From: UBA10649 sp963842725
GTDB lineage: Bacteria; Actinomycetota; Actinomycetes; S36-B12
Reading direction: 5' to 3'
Assembly (NCBI GenBank): GCA_963842725.1
Contig: CAWJHN010000004.1
Coordinates: 124,001-188,000, forward strand
Length of the DNA: 64,000 nt
This document shows positions 1 to 8,325 of the stretch, piece by piece. Positions within the stretch are counted from its first letter, which is position 1; each line of letters starts with the position of its first letter. The position numbers and the translations under genes are program-made. The notes beneath the pieces were generated by a model. It was given only the letters and a program-made list of their open reading frames with translations. It ran no database searches and had not been told where the DNA came from.

Positions 1-590
1 TGCCATCGCGCCTCGCGCGTGTAGTCGAGCTCCTCCCAGAGTCGCTCGGCGTGCTCGTCGAGCAGCGCCTTGGCATCGAGGGTGGGGAACAGGCGGTGGA
101 TCAGGGGAATGAAGGTGCGCAGCTGGAGCAGGTCCGCGCGCACGATGCGGTGCGCGTCCGGGTACTGGACCTTCACGGCGATCGCCGTGCCGTCCGGCCA
201 GGTTCCGGTGTGAACCTGGCCCAGGCTCGCGGCCGCGACGGCGTCGGGATCGATCAGCGTCCCGGGGGGCAGTCCCACGACCAGCGGGGCGACCTTCGTC
301 CACGGGCGCGGCTCGGCGTTCTCGTACAGGCGGGTCAGGGAGGCGAGCGTGGCGGCCTGCTCCGGCGGCAGCGTCGAGGAGAACAGGGCCAGGATCTGGC
401 CGAACTTCAGGGCCGGTCCGCGCGCCTTGGCGAGCGCCGTCGTCAAAGACTCCATCGACGCCAGCATCGCGTCGCCGTAGGCGGTGTCCCGGTCGGCGCC
501 GAAGGCTGTCGCCGTGGCCGCCGACGCGAACCGGGCTCCCGTCGTGACGGGTACCGCGGCCAGGGAGGCCGCACGGGAGAAGAGTCCCAT
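1..590 (-). CDS. ABC1/AarF/UbiB-family atypical kinase, N-terminal part (runs off the left edge)
   Basis: The reading frame starts at an ATG preceded by a TAGGAG ribosome site and stays open to the window edge, so only the first ~196 residues are visible. After a helical N-terminus it shows the ABC1 signature AAASLGQVHTGTWPDGTAIA followed by VKVQYP, the alanine-rich loop and the nucleotide-binding lysine of the UbiB fold, then the family pattern ELDYTREA. Family members are membrane-associated ATPases linked to isoprenoid lipid or quinone biology. The catalytic half lies outside the window. Substrate cannot be inferred. Confidence 0.85.
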   Translation of the reverse strand, partial: MGLFSRAASLAAVPVTTGARFASAATATAFGADRDTAYGDAMLASMESLTTALAKARGPALKFGQILALFSSTLPPEQAATLASLTRLYENAEPRPWTKVAPLVVGLPPGTLIDPDAVAAASLGQVHTGTWPDGTAIAVKVQYPDAHRIVRADLLQLRTFIPLIHRLFPTLDAKALLDEHAERLWEELDYTREARW

Positions 591-712
591 CAGCGTGCTC
601 CTAGGTCCGTGCGCTTCGGCGTGGCGGTTGCCCTACTGCAGGCTAGTCGGCCGAGCCCATCCCCGCATGGGGGCGTCCGGTCGCCCACAGCGCGGCGACG
701 AGGGGACCGGGA

Positions 713-1879
713 TCAGCGGGACGCGACGAGATGCTGACGCGCGTGATCGAGGGCCAGGTGCAGGGCCCCCTGGAGGGAGGCCGCCTCGCCCAGTTCGCCG
801 AGCTCGATGCGGACGGTCGACGGGAACAGCTCGGCGACGGTGTGCCGCGCGGTGGCCAGCAGTGCGGGATGCCGACCGAGCGGCCCTCCCAGCAGGACGA
901 GATCGGGGTCGACGACCGCGCACGTGGCGACGATGACCTGGCCGATGGCGGCGCCCAGAGCCTGTGCTGCCTTCGTGGCCTCGCGGTCGGCGACGTCCGC
1001 CTCGCCCAGCGCCCGGCGGATCGTGACCACGTCCATGGCGCTCGAGTTCGGCGTCGCGAAGCCCTGGCTGCCGAGGGCGGCGACCAGCGTGGAGTACTGC
1101 GCCGGCCCGGTGGCCGTGGCGAGGTAGCCGACCTCGCCGGCGAGCCCATGCGCCCCACGCACCATCCGGCCCCCGACGTACAGGCCCATCCCCAGGCCCG
1201 CGCCGACGAAGAGGTAGGCGAAGTCGGTGTCGTCGCGGGCGGCACCGCTGCGATGCTCCGCCAGGGCCGCGCAGTTGATGTCGTTGTCGACCAGGAGGGG
1301 AGCGGACACCAGGTCGGCGAAGAGCTCGGCCGGGTTGAGCAGTCCCTCGGGGAACGGCGTGTTCGGCAGGGCGAGGATCTGCGAGGTGTCGGGATCGACC
1401 GCGTTGGCCACGGACAGGGCGACGGCCCGCAGTGGTCCGCGCCTTGCGTTCCCGATCTTCAGCGAGCGCCGGACGGCCGTGCGGATCCGGCGCACCATCG
1501 CGGCCACGTCGCCCGCCGCCACCGGCGGATGGTCGTGGTCGTCGAAGGCGACGCCGGCGAGGTCGGCGGCCCGGGTGTGGACGCCGTCCGGGTCGACGTC
1601 GAGGGCGAGCACCCAGCCGGCGGTCGGAGTCAGCTCGTAGTAGGTCGCCACCCGCCCCCGGTGACCCCCGCGCGTGCCGGTCGTGCAGAGCAGGCCGGCG
1701 TCCGCGAGTCGTCGGGTCGACTCCGAGATCGTCGGCTTGGAGATGCCGGTGAGTTCGGCCAGTTCCGAGCGCGTGACACGACCGCGAGCGAGTACCTCGG
1801 CCATGACCGCCCGGTCGGTGATCTCACGGAGCAGGCCCTGGCGGGGCAGGACCGGTGGCGTTGGATCGGTGCGGGTCAT
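713..1879 (-). CDS. ROK-family transcriptional regulator (NagC/XylR type)
   Basis: 388 residues. An N-terminal winged helix-turn-helix (about residues 20-80, with SELAELTGISKPTISESTRR as recognition region) is followed by a ROK sugar-kinase-like domain with a DVDPDGV phosphate-loop remnant and a LLVDNDINCAALAEH segment. Such proteins are sugar-responsive repressors. The cysteine-rich zinc loop typical of ROK proteins is largely absent. It diverges from a 52-residue small protein, and the shared intergenic region contains an A+T-rich inverted repeat that is a likely autoregulatory operator. The effector sugar is unknown. Confidence 0.85.
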   Translation of the reverse strand: MTRTDPTPPVLPRQGLLREITDRAVMAEVLARGRVTRSELAELTGISKPTISESTRRLADAGLLCTTGTRGGHRGRVATYYELTPTAGWVLALDVDPDGVHTRAADLAGVAFDDHDHPPVAAGDVAAMVRRIRTAVRRSLKIGNARRGPLRAVALSVANAVDPDTSQILALPNTPFPEGLLNPAELFADLVSAPLLVDNDINCAALAEHRSGAARDDTDFAYLFVGAGLGMGLYVGGRMVRGAHGLAGEVGYLATATGPAQYSTLVAALGSQGFATPNSSAMDVVTIRRALGEADVADREATKAAQALGAAIGQVIVATCAVVDPDLVLLGGPLGRHPALLATARHTVAELFPSTVRIELGELGEAASLQGALHLALDHARQHLVASR

Positions 1880-1915
1880 TGGTCCCTTTGCGCTGCACGG
1901 CTCATAGGCGTAGAG

Positions 1916-1940
1916 TAGTTCTAGTAAGGAACCCTAACTA
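1916..1940. promoter_or_regulatory. Candidate ROK operator, inverted repeat TAGTT-N15-AACTA
   Basis: This stretch, 37 bp upstream of the ROK ATG and 45 bp upstream of the small divergent gene, is conspicuously A+T-rich for the genome and has inverted TAGTT/AACTA arms. Known ROK operators (XylR, NagC type) carry TTAGTT-like half-sites, so autoregulation and control of the divergent gene is plausible. Not proven from sequence alone. Confidence 0.45.
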
Positions 1941-1984
1941 AAAGACCATGCACGTCCACGACACGCACGAGAGAAGTGATCGAG

Positions 1985-2143
1985 ATGCGCACCGCACTCA
2001 CCTCACTGTTCACCATCCACCACACCGAGCCGACCGAGGACGAGATCACCCGCCGCGAGTGGCAGCGTCTGCTCGACGGCGCCACGTCGCAGAACGAGCG
2101 CGACGAGATCAACTTCCTGTTCTCGAGCGCCGTCGCCGCCTGA
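1985..2143 (+). CDS. Small acidic hypothetical protein (52 aa)
   Basis: An ORF encoding MRTALTSLFTIHHTEPTEDE and ending NFLFSSAVAA. It is hydrophilic with a short helical, charged centre (TRREWQRLLDGATSQNERDE) and has no signal peptide or membrane segment. It starts 105 bp from the divergent ROK gene behind the shared A+T-rich operator-like region, which argues that it is expressed. The ribosome site is weak. Function not recognised; it may be a small adaptor or a spurious ORF. Confidence 0.45.
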   Translation: MRTALTSLFTIHHTEPTEDEITRREWQRLLDGATSQNERDEINFLFSSAVAA

Positions 2144-2146
2144 GCC

Positions 2147-3397
2147 TCACGCCCCGGTCCGGCCGACCGGATCGATCCGGTCGGACCGATCCCCACGTCG
2201 GGCGACGACGACCGCCGTGACGGCGATGGGCAGGAACGACGCGAGCACCGCGAGCACGACGATGCCCATCGCCACCCGGGCCTGGTCGGGAACCGGCAGC
2301 AGCGCGACGACGAGCGCCGCATTGAGTGCGGCGAGCCTCGGCAGCAGCGCGACGTCGAGGACGGCCACCGCCCTGCGGGTCGCCTCCGGCCCTCCGCTCG
2401 ACGTTGCCGGGATCGCGTAGCACAGCACGCCGATCAGCACCTGCGCGGCGAAGCCGACGAGCAGGGGAGCGCCCAGTCGATCGGCGGCCTCCGCAGCGGA
2501 CTCCCAGTCTGCGGCGAACGAGAGCATCGCCCCGAGGGCGACCACCGAGCCGACGAACCAGGCGAGCGCAGCCAGCACGGACCAGGCCGCGTAGGTCGAC
2601 GGCGCCCGCAGGCCGGTCGTGCGCGCGCGAGCGAACCCGAGGACGGCGAGGCCGACCAGGTAGCCAAGGAGCCCCACCACGGCGGCAGGTCGCGAGCCGA
2701 GGAGGGCGCCGACCGCGACGACCGCGACGCTGCCGGCCAGCACGGGCAGCGCGCCGCGCGCCGACCGCTCGAGTCCGGCGACCGCCTCGCCGTCGACCCG
2801 GCGGGGTCGGATGGCAGCCAGGAGGCCGAGGGTCGACAGCCCGAGCCAGCCGAGCAGGTTGAGCGAGACGTGGGCGAGCGCGAGCTGAGCGTGCAGAGAT
2901 TCCGTCAGGTCGTCCGGTGCCAGCAGCACGCCGATGAGGATGCCGAACGGCAGGAAGACGGCACCGGCGACGTAGTAGCCGACCGCGGCATCGAATCCTG
3001 CCGGTCGCACGCGCCGCATGCGGCCGATAGTTGCGACGGCATGCCAGATGACCACCTCGCCCACCACGGTGGCGCCGGCGATCACGATCGCCCAGGCGAG
3101 GTCCGGGACGTCGACCAGGGTCATCCCGACGACGACGGTGATCGCGCCCACGTTGAACAGGACGAGCCGGGCCGTCTCGTCGCGGCCCCTCGGTCGCTCC
3201 TCGCGGCCGAGCGGGGCAGGTGGCAGGCGGCCGCTCCACACGAGGATCGCGTTGCTGACCGCGCCGAGGAGGAGCAGGTGGATCAGCAGCCATTCGGGCA
3301 GCTCGCGAGTCAGGGCGATCGATGCAGCGAGGATGGCTGCTGCCAGCCAGGCGAGCACGACGGATCCGGCGCCCAGGTACCACCGGGGACGCGTCAC
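2147..3397 (-). CDS. Polytopic membrane protein related to the membrane domain of NirK-type multicopper oxidases
   Basis: 416 residues, about 10-12 hydrophobic helices. The GTG start overlaps the TGA of the upstream regulator (GTGA), so the two are translationally coupled. The N-terminal half (WYLGAGSVVLAWLAAAILA, then LLIHLLLLGAVSNAILVWS, later HVSLNLLGWLGLSTLG) resembles the integral-membrane region that precedes the copper domains of some actinobacterial nitrite-reductase-like multicopper oxidases. Conserved histidines in the helices suggest heme or copper binding. No copper-binding cupredoxin domain follows, so this is a stand-alone version. Function is probably redox or nitrogen-oxide related; that is inference. 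Confidence 0.7.
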   Translation of the reverse strand: MTRPRWYLGAGSVVLAWLAAAILAASIALTRELPEWLLIHLLLLGAVSNAILVWSGRLPPAPLGREERPRGRDETARLVLFNVGAITVVVGMTLVDVPDLAWAIVIAGATVVGEVVIWHAVATIGRMRRVRPAGFDAAVGYYVAGAVFLPFGILIGVLLAPDDLTESLHAQLALAHVSLNLLGWLGLSTLGLLAAIRPRRVDGEAVAGLERSARGALPVLAGSVAVVAVGALLGSRPAAVVGLLGYLVGLAVLGFARARTTGLRAPSTYAAWSVLAALAWFVGSVVALGAMLSFAADWESAAEAADRLGAPLLVGFAAQVLIGVLCYAIPATSSGGPEATRRAVAVLDVALLPRLAALNAALVVALLPVPDQARVAMGIVVLAVLASFLPIAVTAVVVARRGDRSDRIDPVGRTGA

Positions 3398-4059
3398 GAC
3401 GCGACTCGTGCACGGTTGGCTCGGGCTCCGGCACGGGTGGCTGGCAGGTGCAGGACGCAGGCGCCCGGCTCGGCGAAGGGAGTGAGTGCCGCCTGCTCGT
3501 CGGGCGCGCCGAGTGCCGACAGCACGCCGCGCACGAGGCCGAGGTGGACGGTGCACACGATGTCGGGCTGGCTGATGGCCGCGTCGAGCAGGGGGCAGCG
3601 GCGCAGGCGCACCTTCGCCGCCCGGGCGTCCGGCTGGGGGTCGAAGCCCAGGTCCGCGAGGAGCTCGACCGTGCGCCACCGCGCGCGTGCCGGACTGGTG
3701 CGATCGATACCGGCGGCCAGGGCACGCCCCCAGGTCTCGCCGGCGGCCAGGGCCCCGGCCCGAGGGTCGGCGCTCGAACGGGAGACCTGGCCGGCCAGGG
3801 CGATGGCCAGCCCGATGTAGTCGCGCACCCGAGGGTCTGCATCGGCCTCGTTGGACGCGGCTTCGTACTGCCAGGCGGGTCGGCCCCGCCCGACCACGGG
3901 AGCGGCGTGGCGAACGGCCACGCCTCGGTCGACCAGGCCCTCGAGATGCTCGCGCACCGTGTTCACGTGCAGGTTCATGCTGCTGGCCAGCGCCGCGGCG
4001 GTCGTCGGGGTGGCGCACTCGCGAAGCCGCTCGAGCACCCGGGAGCGCGGGATGCTCAT
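3394..4059 (-). CDS. ArsR/SufR-like winged-helix regulator with cysteine cluster
   Basis: 221 residues from the ATG chosen because GGAG lies 8 bp upstream; in-frame starts at 4101 and 4110 have poor ribosome sites. The N-terminal wHTH (ALASSMNLHVNTVREHLEGL) is typical of the DeoR/ArsR-like group that includes SufR and NO-responsive regulators. The C-terminal part has spaced cysteines (RRCPLLD, IVCTVHLG, GACVLHLP) resembling the iron-sulfur-binding arrangement of that group. It overlaps the downstream membrane gene by 4 bp, so it probably controls that gene in response to a redox or NO signal. Cluster binding is inferred. Confidence 0.75.
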   Translation of the reverse strand: MSIPRSRVLERLRECATPTTAAALASSMNLHVNTVREHLEGLVDRGVAVRHAAPVVGRGRPAWQYEAASNEADADPRVRDYIGLAIALAGQVSRSSADPRAGALAAGETWGRALAAGIDRTSPARARWRTVELLADLGFDPQPDARAAKVRLRRCPLLDAAISQPDIVCTVHLGLVRGVLSALGAPDEQAALTPFAEPGACVLHLPATRAGARANRARVAS

Positions 4060-4160
4060 CGGGTCGGCTCCGGTGCTGCCTCGGATCGGCTCCGGTCCCA
4101 TGATTATCACGGAGACGAGTGTAGTAAATCGGTCGCCGCGACCGGCGTAGGGTTGCTCGG

Positions 4161-5168
4161 GTGACCTCCGTGCTCCCGAGCGACCCTGACCCCGGCACGT
4201 TCCGATCGATCCAGCGGGCGACCAGTGAGGCGGGCTTCTTCGAGGTCTGCGCCCTCGATCACCTCGTCGAGTTCGTGTCCCTCCTCAGCGACGACGCGGC
4301 CCGCGTCAGCTTCCGCGCGGTCGTCGAGGCCAAGGCCCACCTGATCCGGGAGCTGGGGCCGCTGTCGTCCGCCGTGCTCCTCGACGCGCGCTTCGGCATG
4401 CAGGCCATCCTCACCGGAGACGTCCCGCGAGGAACGGGCATCATCGCCGCGATCGAGGATGAGACGTACACGTTCCCGACCGGGCCGCGCGGAACGCACC
4501 TGCGCGACGACTGGGGAGCCACGAAGATCCGGATGGTCGGCGCCGACATGGTCAAGCTGCTGTGGTTCTACCGACCGGACCTCGACCCGGTCGTCGCCGA
4601 GCAGCAGCGCACGCTCCTTCGGACCGTGCATGCGGACTGTGGCCGCGTCAGCCTGCCGCTCATCGTCGAGCCGATCTGGTACGCGGTCCAGGGCGAGGAC
4701 CCGACCTCGGCGGCCTGGCAGCAGGCCCGGGTCGACGGCATCCTCCGATCGGTCCGGGAGGCGGACGGGATCGGCGCTGACGTCCTCAAGGTCGAGTTCC
4801 CCGGCTACCTGGACACGCCGTCGCTCGCGACCCGCGCGGCCGAAGCCTGTGCAGAGATCTCCGCCATCGCAACGGTCCCCTGGGTGGTCCTCTCGGCAGG
4901 GGTGGGCTACGGGCAGTTCACCGAGCAGGTCGAGATCGCCTGCTCCGCCGGGGCGAGCGGATACATGGCCGGACGATCCGTGTGGAGCGACGCCGTGCGG
5001 CTGGACCGGGCCGAGCGCGAAGTCGGCCTCGAGGCCGCGAAGGCCCGGCTTGCCGAGCTGACCGCCATCACGCGCAGGCACGGGACGCCCGCCGCGCCGC
5101 CGCTCCCGCTTGACGGAGCGCTCGCGGCCATGCCGGACGGATGGTACGAGGGATGGCACCGCGACTGA
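4161..5168 (+). CDS. LacD-type class I tagatose-1,6-bisphosphate / sulfofructose-phosphate aldolase family protein
   Basis: 335 residues, close to the ~325 of LacD. TIM-barrel motifs run in order: CALDHL near the start, AVLLDARFGM, the long central strand MVGADMVKLLWFYRPD, LIVEPIWY, ADVLKVEFPG with the Schiff-base lysine, and a C-terminal phosphate-binding region WVVLSAGVGYGQF then GASGYMAGRSVW. Starts at GTG 4161, divergent from the ArsR-like regulator with about 100 bp between. Substrate choice (tagatose, sulfofructose or another ketose bisphosphate) cannot be fixed from sequence. Confidence 0.8.
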   Translation: MTSVLPSDPDPGTFRSIQRATSEAGFFEVCALDHLVEFVSLLSDDAARVSFRAVVEAKAHLIRELGPLSSAVLLDARFGMQAILTGDVPRGTGIIAAIEDETYTFPTGPRGTHLRDDWGATKIRMVGADMVKLLWFYRPDLDPVVAEQQRTLLRTVHADCGRVSLPLIVEPIWYAVQGEDPTSAAWQQARVDGILRSVREADGIGADVLKVEFPGYLDTPSLATRAAEACAEISAIATVPWVVLSAGVGYGQFTEQVEIACSAGASGYMAGRSVWSDAVRLDRAEREVGLEAAKARLAELTAITRRHGTPAAPPLPLDGALAAMPDGWYEGWHRD

Positions 5169-5214
5169 CGCGCGTCCGCGTGGCGCAGGGTCGCGTCGCG
5201 GCTAGGGTCTGGTG

Positions 5215-6300
5215 ATGCAGCAGTCCGACGCCGGGGGCCGAGCCTTCACGGCCATCCCGGAGGTCTCCCTGGCCCAGTGGCGTGCGCCGGACGCGGACCA
5301 GGAGTCCTTCGCCCGGCAGCTCGTGGAGGTGTGCCATCGGGTGGGGTTCTTCACGCTCGTCGATCATGGCGTCGGCCAGGACGTCATCGACCGCTACTTC
5401 GAGGCGCTCGAGGGGTTCTTCGCCCTGCCGATCGAGGTGAAGTCGTCCCTCGACAAGCGGCTCTCCCCGCACTTTCGTGGCTGGGAGCGTGTCGGCGCAG
5501 AGCTGACCGACAACCGGGTCGACCATCGCGAGCAGCTCGACCTGTCCACCGAGAACCCGCCCTACCCACCTGGTTCCATGCCGGCGTTCCTCCGGCTCGA
5601 CGGCCCCAACCAGTGGCTGCCCGACCACGTGCTCCCCGGCTTCCGTGCGATCGTGACCGAGTTCCTCGCGACGGTCGCCGCACTGGCGGACGAACTGATG
5701 GAGATCCTCGCGCTCGGGCTGGACCTGCCGCGTGACGCATTCCGGGCGGCGTTCGGGGAGCGGCCGCTGTCGCTCGCCAAGCTCATCTCGTATCCCGCGA
5801 CGCCCGTGGGCGAGGCGGGGGTCAACAGCCACCACGACGCAGGCTTCCTGACCATCCTGCTCCAGCACCAGGTCGGCGGGCTGCAGGCGCTCAACCCGGA
5901 CGGCGAGTGGATCGACGTGCCTCCGACTCCCGGCGCGTTCGTCATCAACCTCGGCGAGATGCTCCAGTCGATGACGGGCAACTACCTGATCGCCACGACG
6001 CACCGCGTGATCACCCGCGAACCGCGCTTCTCGTCGGCCTACTTCCACGGGCCGGACCTGCGGGCCAGCCTGGCCCCCCTCGACCTCGACCCGCGGTTCG
6101 CCGCCGCCGTCGCGGCCAGCCCGCGTCATCGGGAGGCGGGCTTCATGGCCCGGCGCGACGACCTCCTGGCGGGGCAGGCAGGAACGGTCGCGGCCGCGTC
6201 AGCGGTGTTCGGCGAGCAGCTGTGGAACTACTACGTTCGCAGCTACCCCGAGGTCGTGCGCCTGCACTACCCGGACGCCGTGTCGGGGCCGGGAGGCTGA
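5215..6300 (+). CDS. Isopenicillin-N-synthase-like 2-oxoglutarate/Fe(II) dioxygenase
   Basis: 361 residues from the ATG; a GTG immediately upstream is the alternative. The N-terminal DIOX_N region reads CHRVGFFTLVDHGVGQDVID. The catalytic double-stranded beta-helix shows the iron ligands in NSHHDAGFLTILLQ (His-X-Asp) and the distal His in ATTHRVITREPRFSSAYF, which also supplies the Arg-X-Ser that binds 2-oxoglutarate. Members oxidise small molecules; the substrate is unknown. The gene lies 47 bp after the aldolase and converges with the phosphoesterase. Confidence 0.85.
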   Translation: MQQSDAGGRAFTAIPEVSLAQWRAPDADQESFARQLVEVCHRVGFFTLVDHGVGQDVIDRYFEALEGFFALPIEVKSSLDKRLSPHFRGWERVGAELTDNRVDHREQLDLSTENPPYPPGSMPAFLRLDGPNQWLPDHVLPGFRAIVTEFLATVAALADELMEILALGLDLPRDAFRAAFGERPLSLAKLISYPATPVGEAGVNSHHDAGFLTILLQHQVGGLQALNPDGEWIDVPPTPGAFVINLGEMLQSMTGNYLIATTHRVITREPRFSSAYFHGPDLRASLAPLDLDPRFAAAVAASPRHREAGFMARRDDLLAGQAGTVAAASAVFGEQLWNYYVRSYPEVVRLHYPDAVSGPGG

Positions 6301-6319
6301 CAGGCACCGTTCCTGCGGC

Positions 6320-6337
6320 CGGCCGATCAGTCGGCCG
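6320..6337. terminator. Short hairpin between convergent genes
   Basis: CGGCCGA-TCAG-TCGGCCG forms a 7-bp stem with a 4-base loop between the dioxygenase stop and the phosphoesterase stop, overlapping the latter. No U-run follows, as is usual in high-GC actinobacteria. Could serve both strands. Confidence 0.5.
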
Positions 6338-8231
6338 ACTGGCCCGACTGGAGGACCCGGACCATTGCGGCACTGAGCGGTACCAGCAGCTCGCCGTTGT
6401 ACGAGGCGTGGTACGCAACCGGATCGCTCGCGTCGACGAGATCGACGAAGCGGATCGAGTCGTCCACCGCGGACCGATCGTCCGACTGGGGACGGGTCGG
6501 GTCCATGCTCGGCACCGGCGGTCCGCCGAGCCCGCCCGCGGTGGCGAAGTTCGGGCTGCTGGGACGCATGTCGTTCTGGACGATCTGCTGGGTCGCGACC
6601 GCGAACGAGCGGGACGCGGCCGCCGGCGTGCCGTCCGCGACGGCGGGATCGACGTTGACCGTCCGGATGGACACGGAGTAGTCGCCGTTGACCCGGATGT
6701 CGAACGTCCGCAGCTGCTGCGGGAAGTCGCGCAGTGACGAGGTCTCGACCTGCCAGAATCCCGCCTCCGGACGGGACGGGTCCGGCGAGGGGAAGGCCTT
6801 CGCGACGTTGACGTGCCGGTGTCCGGCGAGCCACGCCAGCAGGTTCGGCGTGTCGTGCAGCGTGCCGACGAGGTCGGCCAGGCTGACGGCGTTCTCGAAG
6901 CCCGGCTTGGTGTTCGCGTCCCCGGCCCACCACTCCAGCTCGGATCCGATGCCCGCGACCCCGATCGGCACGTGTGCCGCCACGATCATGAGCTGGTCGG
7001 CCGCCTGGCCCTCGGCCAGCTCGGACCGAAGCCACTCCCACCGGCGCGCGTCCAGGTAGCCGTGTCCGTGGATGTCCCGGGATCCGTCATGCTCGGACTG
7101 CGTGTTGTCCAGGACGATCACCTTCAGCTGGGGATGGGTCCCGGTCAGGAAGCTGTAGCAGGCGAAGCCGTCGCCTGACCCCGGGTCCGACCCGCCATCG
7201 ACCAGTCCGAAGCCGTGGCCGACCGGCTCGGTGGTGGTGTCGAAGAACTCCGAGACCCACTCCGAGCGCGTGAGCGAGCGACGATCGGGGTCGGCGGTCA
7301 CGGTCGGTGGTCCGGCGGCGAACTGCGCGTCACTCGATGGTCCCGCCTTGACGATGCCGCCGAGCGGGTCGCTGCCGTCGATGACCCCCGGGTGGTACCG
7401 GGGCTCGACCCCGAAGGCGTTCGTGTCGAACAGGGCCGGGAAGCTGCTCAGGTCGGGCGCCAGCGGGTCGCCGACGCTCCATACGGTGCCGGCGACGTAC
7501 GACTCGCGTAGGCCGAGCTCCGGCTGGGCGTCGATCGGGAAGGACCCGATCATGAAGTGGTCGTGGTTGCCGATCACCTGGTACCACGGAATGCCCGGAT
7601 CGAGGCCGGCGGACTGGTAGGGCGCCTGGAAGTCAACGGTCCCTGCTCCCAGGTGTGCTCCCGAGCTGGGCGTGATCGCCTTGCCGTCGAAGACGTCGAT
7701 GTACCAGCGGAGCTCGTTGAAGGAGGTGCTGTTGCAGGTGTCGCCCAGGCAGAGGCCGAAGGTGAACGGGTCCTCGCCATGCAGGGCGTTGACGGTCTGG
7801 ATCGCCGCGTCGAGCACATGCGTCGTGTACATCATGACGGGCGAGTAGATCGACGTGACCTCCGCGGCCGCCGGCTGGTGCTGCTGGAAGTAGATGAGCT
7901 GGTTGGGTGCCTCCTTGTCGGTGATGTGCACGTCCGAGAAGGTGAAGAACCGCGCCACCCGGACCGAGGAGGACTCCGGTGGTACCGCATAGCCGTCGGG
8001 CATCAGGTCGACCCGGACGGTCATCGGCAGACCGGCCCCGAAGTGCCAATCGCCGTATCCGAACTCCTCGTACCGGGCGACGCTGTCGAGCTCGGTCTTG
8101 GACAGGCCCGGCTCCACGGTGGCGGGGAAGGCGATCATCCGGTCCACCGTCGTCGCGACGTGGGGGTCGATCGGGTAGTGCGGCTCGGGCGCCGCGTTGT
8201 GGGCGCTGCCGCCCGGGTCCTGTGTCGTCAT
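6327..8231 (-). CDS. Large metallophosphoesterase (TIGR03768-like)
   Basis: 634 residues. The calcineurin-like metal ligands appear in order: FTFSDVHITDKE, LCLGDTCNSTSFNE, VIGNHDHFMIGS, IVAAHVPIGVAG and LAGHRHVNVAK. The N-terminus has no signal peptide (MTTQDPGGSAHN). Long insertions between the GDxx and GNHD motifs fit the TIGR03768-type actinobacterial family rather than simple phosphodiesterases. Monocistronic by spacing. Substrate unknown; phosphate-ester hydrolysis is inferred from the motifs. Confidence 0.85.
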   Translation of the reverse strand: MTTQDPGGSAHNAAPEPHYPIDPHVATTVDRMIAFPATVEPGLSKTELDSVARYEEFGYGDWHFGAGLPMTVRVDLMPDGYAVPPESSSVRVARFFTFSDVHITDKEAPNQLIYFQQHQPAAAEVTSIYSPVMMYTTHVLDAAIQTVNALHGEDPFTFGLCLGDTCNSTSFNELRWYIDVFDGKAITPSSGAHLGAGTVDFQAPYQSAGLDPGIPWYQVIGNHDHFMIGSFPIDAQPELGLRESYVAGTVWSVGDPLAPDLSSFPALFDTNAFGVEPRYHPGVIDGSDPLGGIVKAGPSSDAQFAAGPPTVTADPDRRSLTRSEWVSEFFDTTTEPVGHGFGLVDGGSDPGSGDGFACYSFLTGTHPQLKVIVLDNTQSEHDGSRDIHGHGYLDARRWEWLRSELAEGQAADQLMIVAAHVPIGVAGIGSELEWWAGDANTKPGFENAVSLADLVGTLHDTPNLLAWLAGHRHVNVAKAFPSPDPSRPEAGFWQVETSSLRDFPQQLRTFDIRVNGDYSVSIRTVNVDPAVADGTPAAASRSFAVATQQIVQNDMRPSSPNFATAGGLGGPPVPSMDPTRPQSDDRSAVDDSIRFVDLVDASDPVAYHASYNGELLVPLSAAMVRVLQSGQSAD

Positions 8232-8325
8232 GGGTCCGGCTCTCCTGGAGTGCTCGCCCGGCGGGCGAAGTCCGCTGACGACCCTACGCTCGACGGCCCG
8301 CTGAAGGCGCGCGGACGGGACCGGC

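Noticed and set aside
51..737. 228-residue plus-strand frame at the left edge
   Set aside because: Shadow of the minus-strand ABC1 kinase, which has the QVH and VKVQYP motifs and a proper ribosome site.
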